Assembly: GCA_964016885.1 (NCBI GenBank)
Contig: OZ024741.1
Location: 410,845,464-410,909,463 of the forward strand
Origin: Eledone cirrhosa
Lineage: Eukaryota > Mollusca > Cephalopoda > Octopoda > Eledonidae
Length of the DNA: 64,000 nt
Direction of reading: 5' to 3'
Shown here: positions 1 to 12,382 of the stretch, in pieces
Layout of the letters: every line of letters starts with the position of its first letter
Numbering within the stretch: the first letter of the stretch is position 1
The notes under the pieces: model-generated
Seen by the model: only the letters and a program-made list of their open reading frames with translations
Told to the model about the DNA's origin: nothing
Databases searched by the model: none
Position numbers and translations under genes: made by a program

Positions 1-1185
1 ATTGTTCTATATACTCTGTGTTATACCTATGTTCTACTGTTATATTATACTCTTCTATATCCTCTGTGTTATACCTATGTCCTACTGTTATATGATATTG
101 TTCTATATCCTATGTGTTATACGTATGTCCTACCGTTATATTATATTGTTCTATATCCTCTGTTATACCTATGTCCTACTGTTATATTATATTGTTCTAT
201 ATCCTCTGTTATACCTATGTTCTACTGTTATAATATATTGTTCTATATCCTCTGTGTTATACCTATGTCCTACTGTTATATTATTTTGTTCTATATCCTC
301 TGTGTTATACCTATCTCCTACTGTTATATTATATTGTTCTATATCTCTGTGTTGTACGTATGTCCTACTGTTATATTATATTGTTCTATATCCTCTTTGT
401 TATGCGTATGTACTACTGTTATATTATATTGTTTTATATCCTCTGTTATACGTATGTCCTACTGTTATATTATATTGTTCTATATCCTCTGTGTTATACG
501 TATCTCCTACTGTTATATTATATTGTTCTATATCCTCTGTTATAACTATGTGCTACTGTTATATTATATTGTTCTATATCCTCTGTGTTATACGTATGTC
601 CTTCTGTTATATTATACTGTTCTATATCCTCTCTGTTATACGTATGTCCTACTGTTATATTATATTGTCCTATATCCTGTTTTATACGTATGTCCTACTG
701 TTATATTAAATTGTTCTATATCCTCTGTGTTATACCTATGTTCTACTGTTATATAATATTGTCCTATATCCTCTGTTTTATACGTATGTCCTACTGTTAC
801 ATTATATTGTTCTATATCCTCTGTTATACGTATGTCCTACTGTTATATTATATTGTCTATATCCTCTGTGTTATACGTATGTCCTACTGTTATATTAAAC
901 TGTTCTATATCCTCTGTGTTATACCTATCTTCTACTGTTATATTATACTTTTCTATATCCTCTGTGTTATACCTATGTCCTACTGTTATATTATATCGTT
1001 ATATATCCTCTGTGTTATACGTATGTCCTACTCTTATATTATATGTTTCTATATCCTCTGTGTTATACCTATGACCTACTGTTATATGATATTGTTCTAT
1101 ATCCTATGTGTTATACGTATGTCCTACTGTTATATTATATTGTTCTATATCATCTGTTATACCTATGTTCTACTGTTATATCATA

Positions 1186-1248
1186 TTGTTCTATATCCTC
1201 TGTTATACCTACCTCTCTGTTATACGTATGTCCTAATGTTATACGATA
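1186..1248 (+). repeat. 63-bp monomer with internal 17-bp duplication
   Basis: Spacing between successive TTG starts is 63 bp here, against 46 for the S form. The segment CTCTGTTATAC appears twice, 17 bases apart, around 1,198-1,224. It is a local slippage or misaligned-exchange scar, and I saw no second copy of it in the window. Confidence 0.85.
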
Positions 1249-2280
1249 TTGTTCTATATCCTGTTTTATACGTATGTCCTACTGTTATATTAAATTGTTC
1301 TATATCCTGTGTGTTATACCTATGTTCTACTGTTATATTATACTCTTCTATATCCTCTGTGTTATACGTATGTCCTACTGTTATATTATATCGTTGTATA
1401 TCCTGTGTTATACGTATGTCCTACTCTTATATTATATGTTTCTATATCCTCTGTGTTATACCTATGTCCTACTGTTATATGATATTGTTCTATATCCCCT
1501 GTTATACCTATGTCCTACTGTTATATTATATTGTTCTATATCCTCTGTTATACCCATGTTCTACTGTTATAATATATTGTTCTATATCTTCTGTGTTATA
1601 CGTATGCCTACTGTTATATTATATTGTTCTATATCCTCTGTGTTATTCGTATGTCCTACTGTTATATTATATCGTTGTATATCCTCTGTGTTATTCGTAT
1701 GTCCTACTGTTATATTATATCGTTGTATATCCTCTGTGTTATACGTATGTCCTACTCTTATATTTTATGTTTCTATATCCTCTGTGTTATACCTATGTCA
1801 TACTGTTTTATTATATTATTTTCTATCCTCTCTTCTATACATATGTCCTACTGTTATAATATTTTTTTCTATATCCTATGTGTTATACGTATTTCCTACT
1901 GTTATATTATATTGTTCTATATCCTCTGTCCTACTGTTATATTATATTGTTCTATATCCTCTGTGTTATACCTATATACTACTGTTATATTATATTGTTC
2001 TATATCCTCTGTGTTATACGTATGTCCTACTGTTATATAATTTTGTCCTATATCCTCTGTTTTATACGTATGTCCTAATGTTCTATTAAATTGTTCTATA
2101 TCCTCTGTGTTATACCTGTGTCCTACTGTTATATTATACTGTTCTCTATCCTCTGTGTTATTCGTACGTCCTACTGTTATATTATATCGTTCTATATCCT
2201 CTGTTATACCTATGTCCTACTGTTATATTATATTGTTCTATATCCTCTGTGTTATACGTATGTCCTACTGTTATATTATA

Positions 2281-2328
2281 TTGTTCTATATCCTCTGTGT
2301 TATACGTATGTCCTACTGTTATATTATA
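2281..2328 (+). repeat. Exemplar 48-bp monomer (long, L type)
   Basis: This copy matches the consensus at all 48 positions, and the next monomer starts at 2,329. It carries CTCTGTGTTATAC (two GT steps) and the 8-bp palindrome ATACGTAT, whose centre holds the only CpG of the monomer and a TACGTA hexamer (SnaBI recognition sequence). It contains no TAA, TAG or TGA in any plus-strand frame. Read in the three plus frames it gives the endless 16-residue repeats MSYCYIILFYILCVIR, VLYVCPTVILYCSISS and CYTYVLLLYYIVLYPL. L-type copies make up the majority of the array by eye. Confidence 0.97.
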
Positions 2329-3649
2329 TTGTTCTATATTATCTGTGTTATACGTATGTACTACTGTTATATTATATTATTCTGTATCCCCTGTTATACC
2401 TATGTCCTACTGTTATATTATATTGTTCTATATCCTATGTGTTATACCTATGTCCTACTGTTATATTATATTGTTCTATATCCTCTGTTATACATATGTC
2501 CTAATATATTATATTATTCTATATCCTCTGTGTTATACGTATGTCCTACTGTTATATAATATTGTCCTATATCCTCTGTTTTATACGTATGTCCTATTGT
2601 TATATTAAATTTTTCTATATCCTCTGTGTTATACCTATGTCCTACTGTTATATTATACTGTTCTATATCATCTGTGTTATACGTATGTCCTACCGTTATA
2701 TTATATTGTCCTATATCCTGTTTTATACGTGTGCCCTACTGTTATATTAAACTGTTCTATATCCTCCGTGCTATACCTATCTTCTACTGATATATTATAC
2801 TCTTCTATAACCTCTGTGTTATTCGTATGTCCTACTGTTATATTATATTGTTCGATATCCTCTGTTATACCTATGACCTACTGTTATATTATATTGTTCT
2901 ATATCCTCTGTTATACCTATGTCCTACTGTTATATTATATTGTTCTATATCCTCTGTTATACCAATGTCCTACTGTTATATTATATTGTTCTATATCCTC
3001 TGTGTTATACGCATGTCTTATTGTTATATTATATTGTTCTATATCCTCTGTGTTATACCTATGTCCTACTCTTATATTATGTTTCTATATCCTCTGTGTT
3101 ATACGTATGTCCTACTGTTATATTAAATTGTTCTATATCCTCTGTGTTATACGTATGTCCTACTGTTATATTACATTGTTCTTTATCCTCTGTGTTATAC
3201 GTATGTCCTACCGTTATATTATATTGTCCTATATCCTGTTTTATACGCATGTCTTACTGTTATATTATATTGTTCTATATCCTCTGTGTTATACCTATGT
3301 GCTACTCTTATATTATGTTTCTATATCCTCTGTGTTATACGTATGTCCTACTGTTATATTATATCGTTGTATATCCTCTGTTTTATACGTATGTCCTACT
3401 CTTATATTATATGTTACTATATCCTCTGTGTTATACCTATGTCATACAGTTTTATTATATTATTTTCTATCCTCTGTTTTATACCTATATCCTACTGTTA
3501 TATTACATTATTCTATATCCTCTGTGTTATACGTATGTCCTACTGTTATATTATATTGTTCTATATCTTCTGTGTTATACCTATGTCCTACTGTTATATT
3601 ATATTGTTCTATATCCTCTGTTATAACTATGTCCTACTGTTATATTTTA

Positions 3650-3715
3650 TTCTTCTATATCCTCTGTGTTATACACATCGTCTGTGTTATACGTTTGTCC
3701 TACTGTTATATTATA
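3650..3715 (+). repeat. 66-bp monomer with internal 18-bp duplication
   Basis: The monomer is 66 bp long, 48 plus 18. TCTGTGTTATAC is present twice, separated by ACATCG, at about 3,663-3,692. The CGTCTGTG part resembles the variant TATCGTCTGTG seen near 15,595, so the scar may come from a misaligned exchange between two different monomers and not from simple slippage. Confidence 0.83.
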
Positions 3716-5720
3716 TTGTTCTATATCCTGTGTGTTATACGTATGTCCTACTGTTATATTATATTGTTCTATATCCTCTGTGTTATATGTACGTCCTACT
3801 GTTATATTATATTGTTCTATATCCTCTGTTATAGCTATGTCCTACTGTTATATTATATTCTTCTATATCCTCTGTGTTATACGTATCTCCTACTGTTATA
3901 TTATATTGTTGTATATCCTCTGTTATACGTATGTCCTACTGTTATATTATATTGTTCTATATCCTCTGTGTTATACGTATGACCTTCTGTTATATTATAT
4001 TGTTCTATATCCTCTCTGTTATACGTATGTCCTACTGTTATATTATATTGTTCGATATCCTCTGTGTTATACGTATCTCCTACTGTTATATTATATTGTT
4101 CTATATCCTCTGTTATACCTATGTCCTACTGTTATATTATATTGTTCTATATCCTCTGTGTTATACGTATGTCCTTCTGTTATATTATATTGTTCTATAT
4201 CCTCTGAGTTATGCGTATGTCCTACTGTTATATTATATTGTCCTATATCCTGTTTTATACGTATCTCCTACTATTATATTAAATTGTTCTATATCCTCTG
4301 TGTTATACCTATGTTCTACTGTTATATAATATTGTCCTATATCCTCTGTCTTATACGTATGTCCTACTGTTATATTACATTGTTCTTTATCCTCTGTGTT
4401 ATACGTATGTCCTACCGTTATATTATATTGCTCGATATCCTCTGTGTTATGCCTATGTACTACTGTTATATTATATTGTTCTATATCCTCTGTTATACGT
4501 ATGTCCTACTGTTATATTATATTGTTCTATATCCTCTGTGTTATACGTATCTCCTACTGTTATATTATATTGTTCTATATCCTCTGTTATACCTATGTCC
4601 TACTGTTATATTATATTGTTCTATATCCTGTGTTATACGTATGTCCTTCTGTTATATTATATTGTTTTATATCCTCTCTATTATACGTATGTCATAATGT
4701 TATACGATATTGTCCTATATCCTGTTTTATACGTATGTCCTACTGTTATATTAAATTGTTCTATAACCTCTGTGTTATACCTATGTTCTACTGTTATATT
4801 ATACTCTTCTATATCCTCTGTGTTATACGTATGTCCTACTGTTATATTATATCGTTGTATATCCTCTGTGTTATACGTATGTCCTCCTCTTATATTATAT
4901 GTTTCTATATCCTCTGTGTTATACGTATGTCCTACTGTTATATTATATTGTTCTATATCCTCTGTTAATCCTATGTCCTACAGTTATATTATATTGTTCT
5001 ATATCCTCTGTTATACCTATGTCCTACTGTTATAATATATTGTTCTATATCCTCTGTGTTATACGTATGCCTACTGTTATATTATATTGTTCTATATCCC
5101 GTGTGTTATACCTATGTCCTACTGTTATATTATATTGTTCTATATCCTCTGTGTTATACGTATGTCCTTCTGTTATATTATATTGTTCTATATCCTCTCT
5201 GTTATACGTATATCCTTCTGTTATATTATATTGTTCTATATCCTCTGTGTTATACGTATGTCCTTCTGTTATATTATATTGTTCTATATCCTCTCTGTTA
5301 TACGTAAGTCCTAATGTTATACGATATTGTTCTATATCCTGTTTTATACGTATGTCCTACTGTTATATTAAATTGTTCTATATCCTGTGTGTTATACCTA
5401 TGTTCTACTGTTATATTATACTCTTCTATATCCTCTGTGTTATACGTATGTCCTACTGTTATATTATATCGTTGTATATCCTGTGTTATACGTATGTCCT
5501 ACTCTTATATTATATGTTTCTATATCCTCTGTGTTATACCTATGTCCTACTGTTATATGATATTGTTCTATATCCCCTGTTATACCTATGTCCTACTGTT
5601 ATATTATATTGTTCTATATCCTCTGTTATACCCATGTCCTACTGTTATAATATATTGTTCTATATCCTCTGTGTTATACGTATTCCTACTGTTATATTAT
5701 ATTGTTCTATATCTTCTGTG

Positions 5721-8284
5721 TTATACGTATGTCCTACTGTTATATTATATTGTTCTATATCCTCTGTTATACCTATGCCCTACTGTTATAATATATTGTT
5801 CTATATCCTCTGTGTTATACGTATGCCTACTTTTATATTATATTGTTCTATATCCTCTGTGTTATTCGTATGTCCTACTGTTATATTACATCGTTGTATA
5901 TCCTCTGTGTTATTCGTATGTCCTACTGTTATATTATATCGTTGTATATCCTCTGTGTTATACGTATGTCCTACTCTTATATTATATGTTTCTATATTCT
6001 CTGTGTTATACCTATGTCATACTGTTTTATTATATTATTTTCTATCCTCTCTTTTATACCTATGTCCTACTGTAATAATATTTTGTTCTATATCCTATGT
6101 GTTATACGTATTTCCTACTGTTATATTATATTGTTCTATATCCTCTGTCCTACTGTTATAATATATTGTTCTATATCCTCTGTGTTATACCTATATCCTA
6201 CTGTTATATTATATTGTTCTATATCCTCTGTGTTATACGTATGTCCTACTGTTATATAATGTTGTCCTATATCCTCTGTTTTATACGTATGTCCTAATGT
6301 TATATTAAATTGTTATATATCCTCTGTTATACCTATGTCCTACTGTTATATTATATTGTTCTATATCCTCTGTGTTATACGTATGTCCTACTGTTATATT
6401 ATATTGTTCTATATCCTCTGTGTTATACGTATGTCCTACTGTTATATTATATTGTTCTATATTATCTGTGTTATACGTATGTACTACTGTTATATTATAT
6501 TGTTCTGTATCCTCTGTTATACCTATGTCCTACTGTTATATTATATTGTTCTATATCCTATGTGTTATACGTATGTACTACTGTTATATTATATTTTTCT
6601 ATATCCTCTCTTATACCTATGTCCTACTGTTATATTATATTGTTCTATATCCTCTGTGTTATACGTATCTCCTACTGTTATATTATATTGTTCTATATCC
6701 TCTGTTATACCTATGTCCTACTGTTATATTATATTGTTCTATATCCTGTGTTATACGTATGTCCTTCTGTTATATTATATTGTTTTATATCCTCTCTGTT
6801 ATACGTATGTCCTAATGTTATACGATATTGTTCTATATCCTGTTTTATACGTATGTCCTACTGTTATATTAAATTGTTCTATAACCTCTGTGTTATACCT
6901 ATGTTCTACTGTTATATTATACTCTTCTATATCCTCTGTGTTATACGTATGTCCTACTCTTATATTATATGTTTCTATATCCTCTGTGTTATACGTATGT
7001 CCTACTGTTATATTATATTGTTCTATATCCTCTGTTAATCCTATGTCCTACTGTTATAATATATTGTTCTATATCCTCTGTTATACCTATGTCCTACTGT
7101 TATAATATATTGTTCTATATCCTCTGTGTTATACGTATGCCTACTGTTATATTATATTGTTCTATATCCCCTGTGTTATACCTATGTCCTACTGTTATAT
7201 TATATTGTTCTATATCCTCTGTGTTATACGTATGTCCTTCTGTTATATTATATTGTTCTATATACTCTCTGTTATACGTATGTCCTTCTGTTATATTATA
7301 TTGTTAATATCCTCTGTGTTATACGTATCTCCTACTGTTATATTATATTGTTCTATATCCTCTGTTATACCTCTTTCCTACTGTTATATTATATTGTTCT
7401 ATATCCTCTGTGTTATACGTATGTCCTTCTGTTATATTATATTGTTCTATATCCTCTGTTATACGTATGTCCTAATGTTATACGATATTGTTCTATATCC
7501 TGTTTTATATGTATGTCCTACTGTTATATTAAATTGTTCTATATCCTGTGTATTATACCTATGTTCTACTGTTATATTATACTCTTCTATATCCTCTGTG
7601 TTATACGTATGTCCTACTGTTATATTATATCGTTGTATATCCTGTGTTATACGTATGTTCTACTCTTATATTATATGTTTCTATATCCTCTGTGTTATAC
7701 CTATGTCCTACCGTTATATGATATTGTTCTATATCCCCTGTTATACCTATGTCCTACTGTTATATTATATTGTTCTATATCCTCTGTTATACCCATGTCC
7801 TACTGTTATAATATATTGTTCTATATCCTCTGTGTTATACGTATGCCTACTGTTATATTATATTGTTCTATATCTTCTGTGTTATACGTATGTCCTACTG
7901 TTATATTATATTGTTCTATATCCTCTGTTATACCTATGTCCTACTGTTATATTATATTGTTCTATATCCTCTGTTATACCTATGTCCTACTGTTATAATA
8001 TATTGTTCTATATCCTCTGTGTTATACGTATGCCTACTGTTATATTATATTGTTCTATATCCTCTGTGTTATTCGTATGTCCTACTGTTATATTACATCG
8101 TTGTATATCCTCTGTGTTATTCGTATGTCCTACTGTTATATTATATCGTTGTATATCCTCTGTGTTATACGTATGTCCTACTCTTATATTATATGTTTCT
8201 ATGTCCTCTGTGTTATACCTATGTCATACTGTTTTATTATATTATTTTCTATCCTCTCTTTTATACCTATGTCCTACTGTTATA
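5721..8284 (+). repeat. Duplicated HOR block A, copy 1
   Basis: About 2,564 bp that recur at 9,819-12,382 with a constant offset of 4,098. Matching private variants include TATGCCCTAC at 5,775/9,873, a monomer starting TTGTCCTATATCC after TATATAATG near 6,255/10,353, and the 35-bp monomer at 6,131/10,229. I saw no base difference by eye. The left edge is where the flanks stop matching (TTCTGTG against CCTCTG just before TTATACGTATG). The right edge is at TATATTAC in this copy against TATAATAT in the other. Confidence 0.9.
6131..6165 (+). repeat. 35-bp truncated monomer, lineage marker
   Basis: Thirteen bases are missing, so that CCTCTG joins directly to TCCTACTG. The same junction starts at 1,912, 6,131, 10,229, 12,436, 17,619, 27,602 and 45,172, and a close relative reading CCTCCCGTCCTACTG starts at 24,972 (36 bp). 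In each case the preceding monomer reads CCTATGTGTTATACGTATTTCC. The shared breakpoint and flank imply one ancestral deletion spread by duplication of larger blocks. Confidence 0.93.
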
Positions 8285-9822
8285 TTACATTATTCTATAT
8301 CCTCTGTGTTATACGTATGTCCTACTGTTATATTATATTGTTCTATATCTTCTGTGTTATACCTATGTCCTACTGTTATATTAAATTGTTCTATATCCTC
8401 TGTTATAACTATGTCCTACTGTTATATTTTATTGTTCTATATCCTCTGTGTTATACGCATGTCTTACTGTTATATTATATTGTTCTATATCCTCTGTGTT
8501 ATACGTTTGTCCTACTGTTATATTATATTGTTCTATATCCTGTGTGTTATACGTATGTCCTACTGTTATATTATATTGTTCTATATCCTCTGTGTTATAT
8601 GTACGTCCTACTGTTATATTATATTGTTCTATATCCTCTGTTATACCTATGTCCTACTGTTATATTATATTCTTCTATATCCTCTGTGTTATACGTATCT
8701 CCTACAGTTATATTATATTGTTGTATATCCTCTGTTATACGTATGTCCTACTGTTATATTATATTGTTCTATATCCTCTGTGTTATACGTATGTCCTTCT
8801 GTTATATTATATTGTTCTATATCCTCTCTGTTATACGTATGTCCTACTGTTATATTATATTGTACGATATCCTCTGTGTTATACGTATCTCCTACTGCTA
8901 TATTATATTGTTCTATATCCTCTGTTATACCTATGTCCTACTGTTATATTATATTGTTCTATATCCTCTGTGTTATACGTATGTCCTTCTGTTATATTAT
9001 ATTGTTCTATATCCTCTGTGTTATGCGTATGTCCTACTGTTATATTATATTGTCCTATATCCTGTTTTATACGTATGTCCTACTGTTATATTAAATTGTT
9101 CTATATCCTCTGTGTTATACCTATGTTCTACTGTTATATAATATTGTCCTATATCCTCTGTTTTATACGTATGTCCTACTGTTATATTATATTGTTCTAT
9201 ATCCTCTGTTATACGTATGTCCTACTGTTATATTATATTGTCTATATCCTCTGTGTTATACGTATCTCCTACTGTTATATTATATTGTTCTATATCCTCT
9301 GTTATACCTATGTCCTACTGTTATATTATATTGTTCTATATCCTGTGTTATACGTATGTCCTTCTGTTATATTATATTGTTTTATATCCTCTCTGTTATA
9401 CGTATGTCCTAATGTTATACGATATTGTTCTATATCCTGTTTTATACGTATGTCCTACTGTTATATTATATCGTTGTATATCCTCTGTGTTATACGTATG
9501 TCCTACTGTTATATTATATCGTTGTATATCCTCTGTGTTATACGTATGTCCTACTCTTATATTATATGTTTCTATATCCTCTGTGTTATACCTATGTCCT
9601 ACTGTAATATGATATTGTTCTATATCCTCTGTTATACCTATGTCCTACTGTTATATTATATTGTTATATATCCTCTGTTATACCTATGTCCTACTGTTAT
9701 AATATATTGTTCTATATCCTCAGTGTTATACGTATGCCTACTGTTATATTATATTGTTCTATATCTTCTGTGTTATACGTATGTCCTACTGTTATATTAT
9801 CTTTTCCTATATCCTCTGTTAT
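8275..9822 (+). repeat. Duplicated block B, copy 1
   Basis: About 1,548 bp recurring at 15,668-17,215 with a constant offset of 7,393 and no difference seen by eye. Shared marks are TATATGTACGTCC, the 47-bp monomer reading ATTGTCTATATCC near 9,238/16,631, ACTGTAATATGATATTG near 9,600/16,993 and TTATCTTTTCCTATATCC near 9,798/17,191. The left end abuts block A copy 1 and the right end abuts block A copy 2. Confidence 0.9.
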
Positions 9823-12382
9823 ACGTATGTCCTACTGTTATATTATATTGTTCTATATCCTCTGTTATACCTATGCCCTACTGTTATAATATATTGTTCT
9901 ATATCCTCTGTGTTATACGTATGCCTACTTTTATATTATATTGTTCTATATCCTCTGTGTTATTCGTATGTCCTACTGTTATATTACATCGTTGTATATC
10001 CTCTGTGTTATTCGTATGTCCTACTGTTATATTATATCGTTGTATATCCTCTGTGTTATACGTATGTCCTACTCTTATATTATATGTTTCTATATTCTCT
10101 GTGTTATACCTATGTCATACTGTTTTATTATATTATTTTCTATCCTCTCTTTTATACCTATGTCCTACTGTAATAATATTTTGTTCTATATCCTATGTGT
10201 TATACGTATTTCCTACTGTTATATTATATTGTTCTATATCCTCTGTCCTACTGTTATAATATATTGTTCTATATCCTCTGTGTTATACCTATATCCTACT
10301 GTTATATTATATTGTTCTATATCCTCTGTGTTATACGTATGTCCTACTGTTATATAATGTTGTCCTATATCCTCTGTTTTATACGTATGTCCTAATGTTA
10401 TATTAAATTGTTATATATCCTCTGTTATACCTATGTCCTACTGTTATATTATATTGTTCTATATCCTCTGTGTTATACGTATGTCCTACTGTTATATTAT
10501 ATTGTTCTATATCCTCTGTGTTATACGTATGTCCTACTGTTATATTATATTGTTCTATATTATCTGTGTTATACGTATGTACTACTGTTATATTATATTG
10601 TTCTGTATCCTCTGTTATACCTATGTCCTACTGTTATATTATATTGTTCTATATCCTATGTGTTATACGTATGTACTACTGTTATATTATATTTTTCTAT
10701 ATCCTCTCTTATACCTATGTCCTACTGTTATATTATATTGTTCTATATCCTCTGTGTTATACGTATCTCCTACTGTTATATTATATTGTTCTATATCCTC
10801 TGTTATACCTATGTCCTACTGTTATATTATATTGTTCTATATCCTGTGTTATACGTATGTCCTTCTGTTATATTATATTGTTTTATATCCTCTCTGTTAT
10901 ACGTATGTCCTAATGTTATACGATATTGTTCTATATCCTGTTTTATACGTATGTCCTACTGTTATATTAAATTGTTCTATAACCTCTGTGTTATACCTAT
11001 GTTCTACTGTTATATTATACTCTTCTATATCCTCTGTGTTATACGTATGTCCTACTCTTATATTATATGTTTCTATATCCTCTGTGTTATACGTATGTCC
11101 TACTGTTATATTATATTGTTCTATATCCTCTGTTAATCCTATGTCCTACTGTTATAATATATTGTTCTATATCCTCTGTTATACCTATGTCCTACTGTTA
11201 TAATATATTGTTCTATATCCTCTGTGTTATACGTATGCCTACTGTTATATTATATTGTTCTATATCCCCTGTGTTATACCTATGTCCTACTGTTATATTA
11301 TATTGTTCTATATCCTCTGTGTTATACGTATGTCCTTCTGTTATATTATATTGTTCTATATACTCTCTGTTATACGTATGTCCTTCTGTTATATTATATT
11401 GTTAATATCCTCTGTGTTATACGTATCTCCTACTGTTATATTATATTGTTCTATATCCTCTGTTATACCTCTTTCCTACTGTTATATTATATTGTTCTAT
11501 ATCCTCTGTGTTATACGTATGTCCTTCTGTTATATTATATTGTTCTATATCCTCTGTTATACGTATGTCCTAATGTTATACGATATTGTTCTATATCCTG
11601 TTTTATATGTATGTCCTACTGTTATATTAAATTGTTCTATATCCTGTGTATTATACCTATGTTCTACTGTTATATTATACTCTTCTATATCCTCTGTGTT
11701 ATACGTATGTCCTACTGTTATATTATATCGTTGTATATCCTGTGTTATACGTATGTTCTACTCTTATATTATATGTTTCTATATCCTCTGTGTTATACCT
11801 ATGTCCTACCGTTATATGATATTGTTCTATATCCCCTGTTATACCTATGTCCTACTGTTATATTATATTGTTCTATATCCTCTGTTATACCCATGTCCTA
11901 CTGTTATAATATATTGTTCTATATCCTCTGTGTTATACGTATGCCTACTGTTATATTATATTGTTCTATATCTTCTGTGTTATACGTATGTCCTACTGTT
12001 ATATTATATTGTTCTATATCCTCTGTTATACCTATGTCCTACTGTTATATTATATTGTTCTATATCCTCTGTTATACCTATGTCCTACTGTTATAATATA
12101 TTGTTCTATATCCTCTGTGTTATACGTATGCCTACTGTTATATTATATTGTTCTATATCCTCTGTGTTATTCGTATGTCCTACTGTTATATTACATCGTT
12201 GTATATCCTCTGTGTTATTCGTATGTCCTACTGTTATATTATATCGTTGTATATCCTCTGTGTTATACGTATGTCCTACTCTTATATTATATGTTTCTAT
12301 GTCCTCTGTGTTATACCTATGTCATACTGTTTTATTATATTATTTTCTATCCTCTCTTTTATACCTATGTCCTACTGTTATA
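9819..12382 (+). repeat. Duplicated HOR block A, copy 2
   Basis: Second copy of 5,721-8,284. It begins within a few bases of where block B copy 1 stops matching its own partner, so the join at about 9,819-9,822 is an exchange point between two unit types. Past 12,382 the sequence follows the TATAATATTTTG path of unit A, whereas copy 1 switches to TATATTACATTA at 8,284. Confidence 0.9.
10786..10831 (+). repeat. Exemplar 46-bp monomer (short, S type)
   Basis: This is the second commonest form: CTCTGTTATACC replaces CTCTGTGTTATACG, so one GT dinucleotide is missing and the following base is often C, not G, which destroys the ATACGTAT palindrome and its CpG. The two differences are linked in many but not all copies; S monomers with TATACG and L monomers with TATACC also occur. 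Two ancestral variants that have since recombined would explain this. Because 46 is not a multiple of three, each S copy moves the plus-strand reading frame. Confidence 0.95.

Larger units (their letters stand above)
1..5720 (+). repeat. Heterogeneous satellite zone, diverged ~4.1-kb HOR copy
   Basis: This zone is wholly satellite monomers with more private variants than the blocks to its right. The 35-bp truncated monomer at 1,912 is followed by its next counterpart at 6,131 (4,219 bp on), close to the 4,098-bp spacing of the following pair, so this looks like a diverged copy of the same higher-order unit. The stretch from about 1,230 resembles that from about 5,310. The part from about 1,900 to 4,400 also aligns, less exactly, with 12,400-15,200 (for example 2,729 with 13,485, offset 10,756). 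No gene or unique DNA was seen. Confidence 0.8.

Noticed and set aside
1205..1225. Possible insertion of foreign DNA where the monomer rhythm breaks
   Set aside because: The extra bases are a second copy of the monomer's own CTCTGTTATAC segment, so it is an internal duplication.
8242..8266. AATAAA-like polyadenylation signal on the minus strand in TTTTATTATATTATTTTC monomers
   Set aside because: It is a variant monomer of an AT-rich satellite recurring at fixed HOR positions, with no transcription unit nearby.
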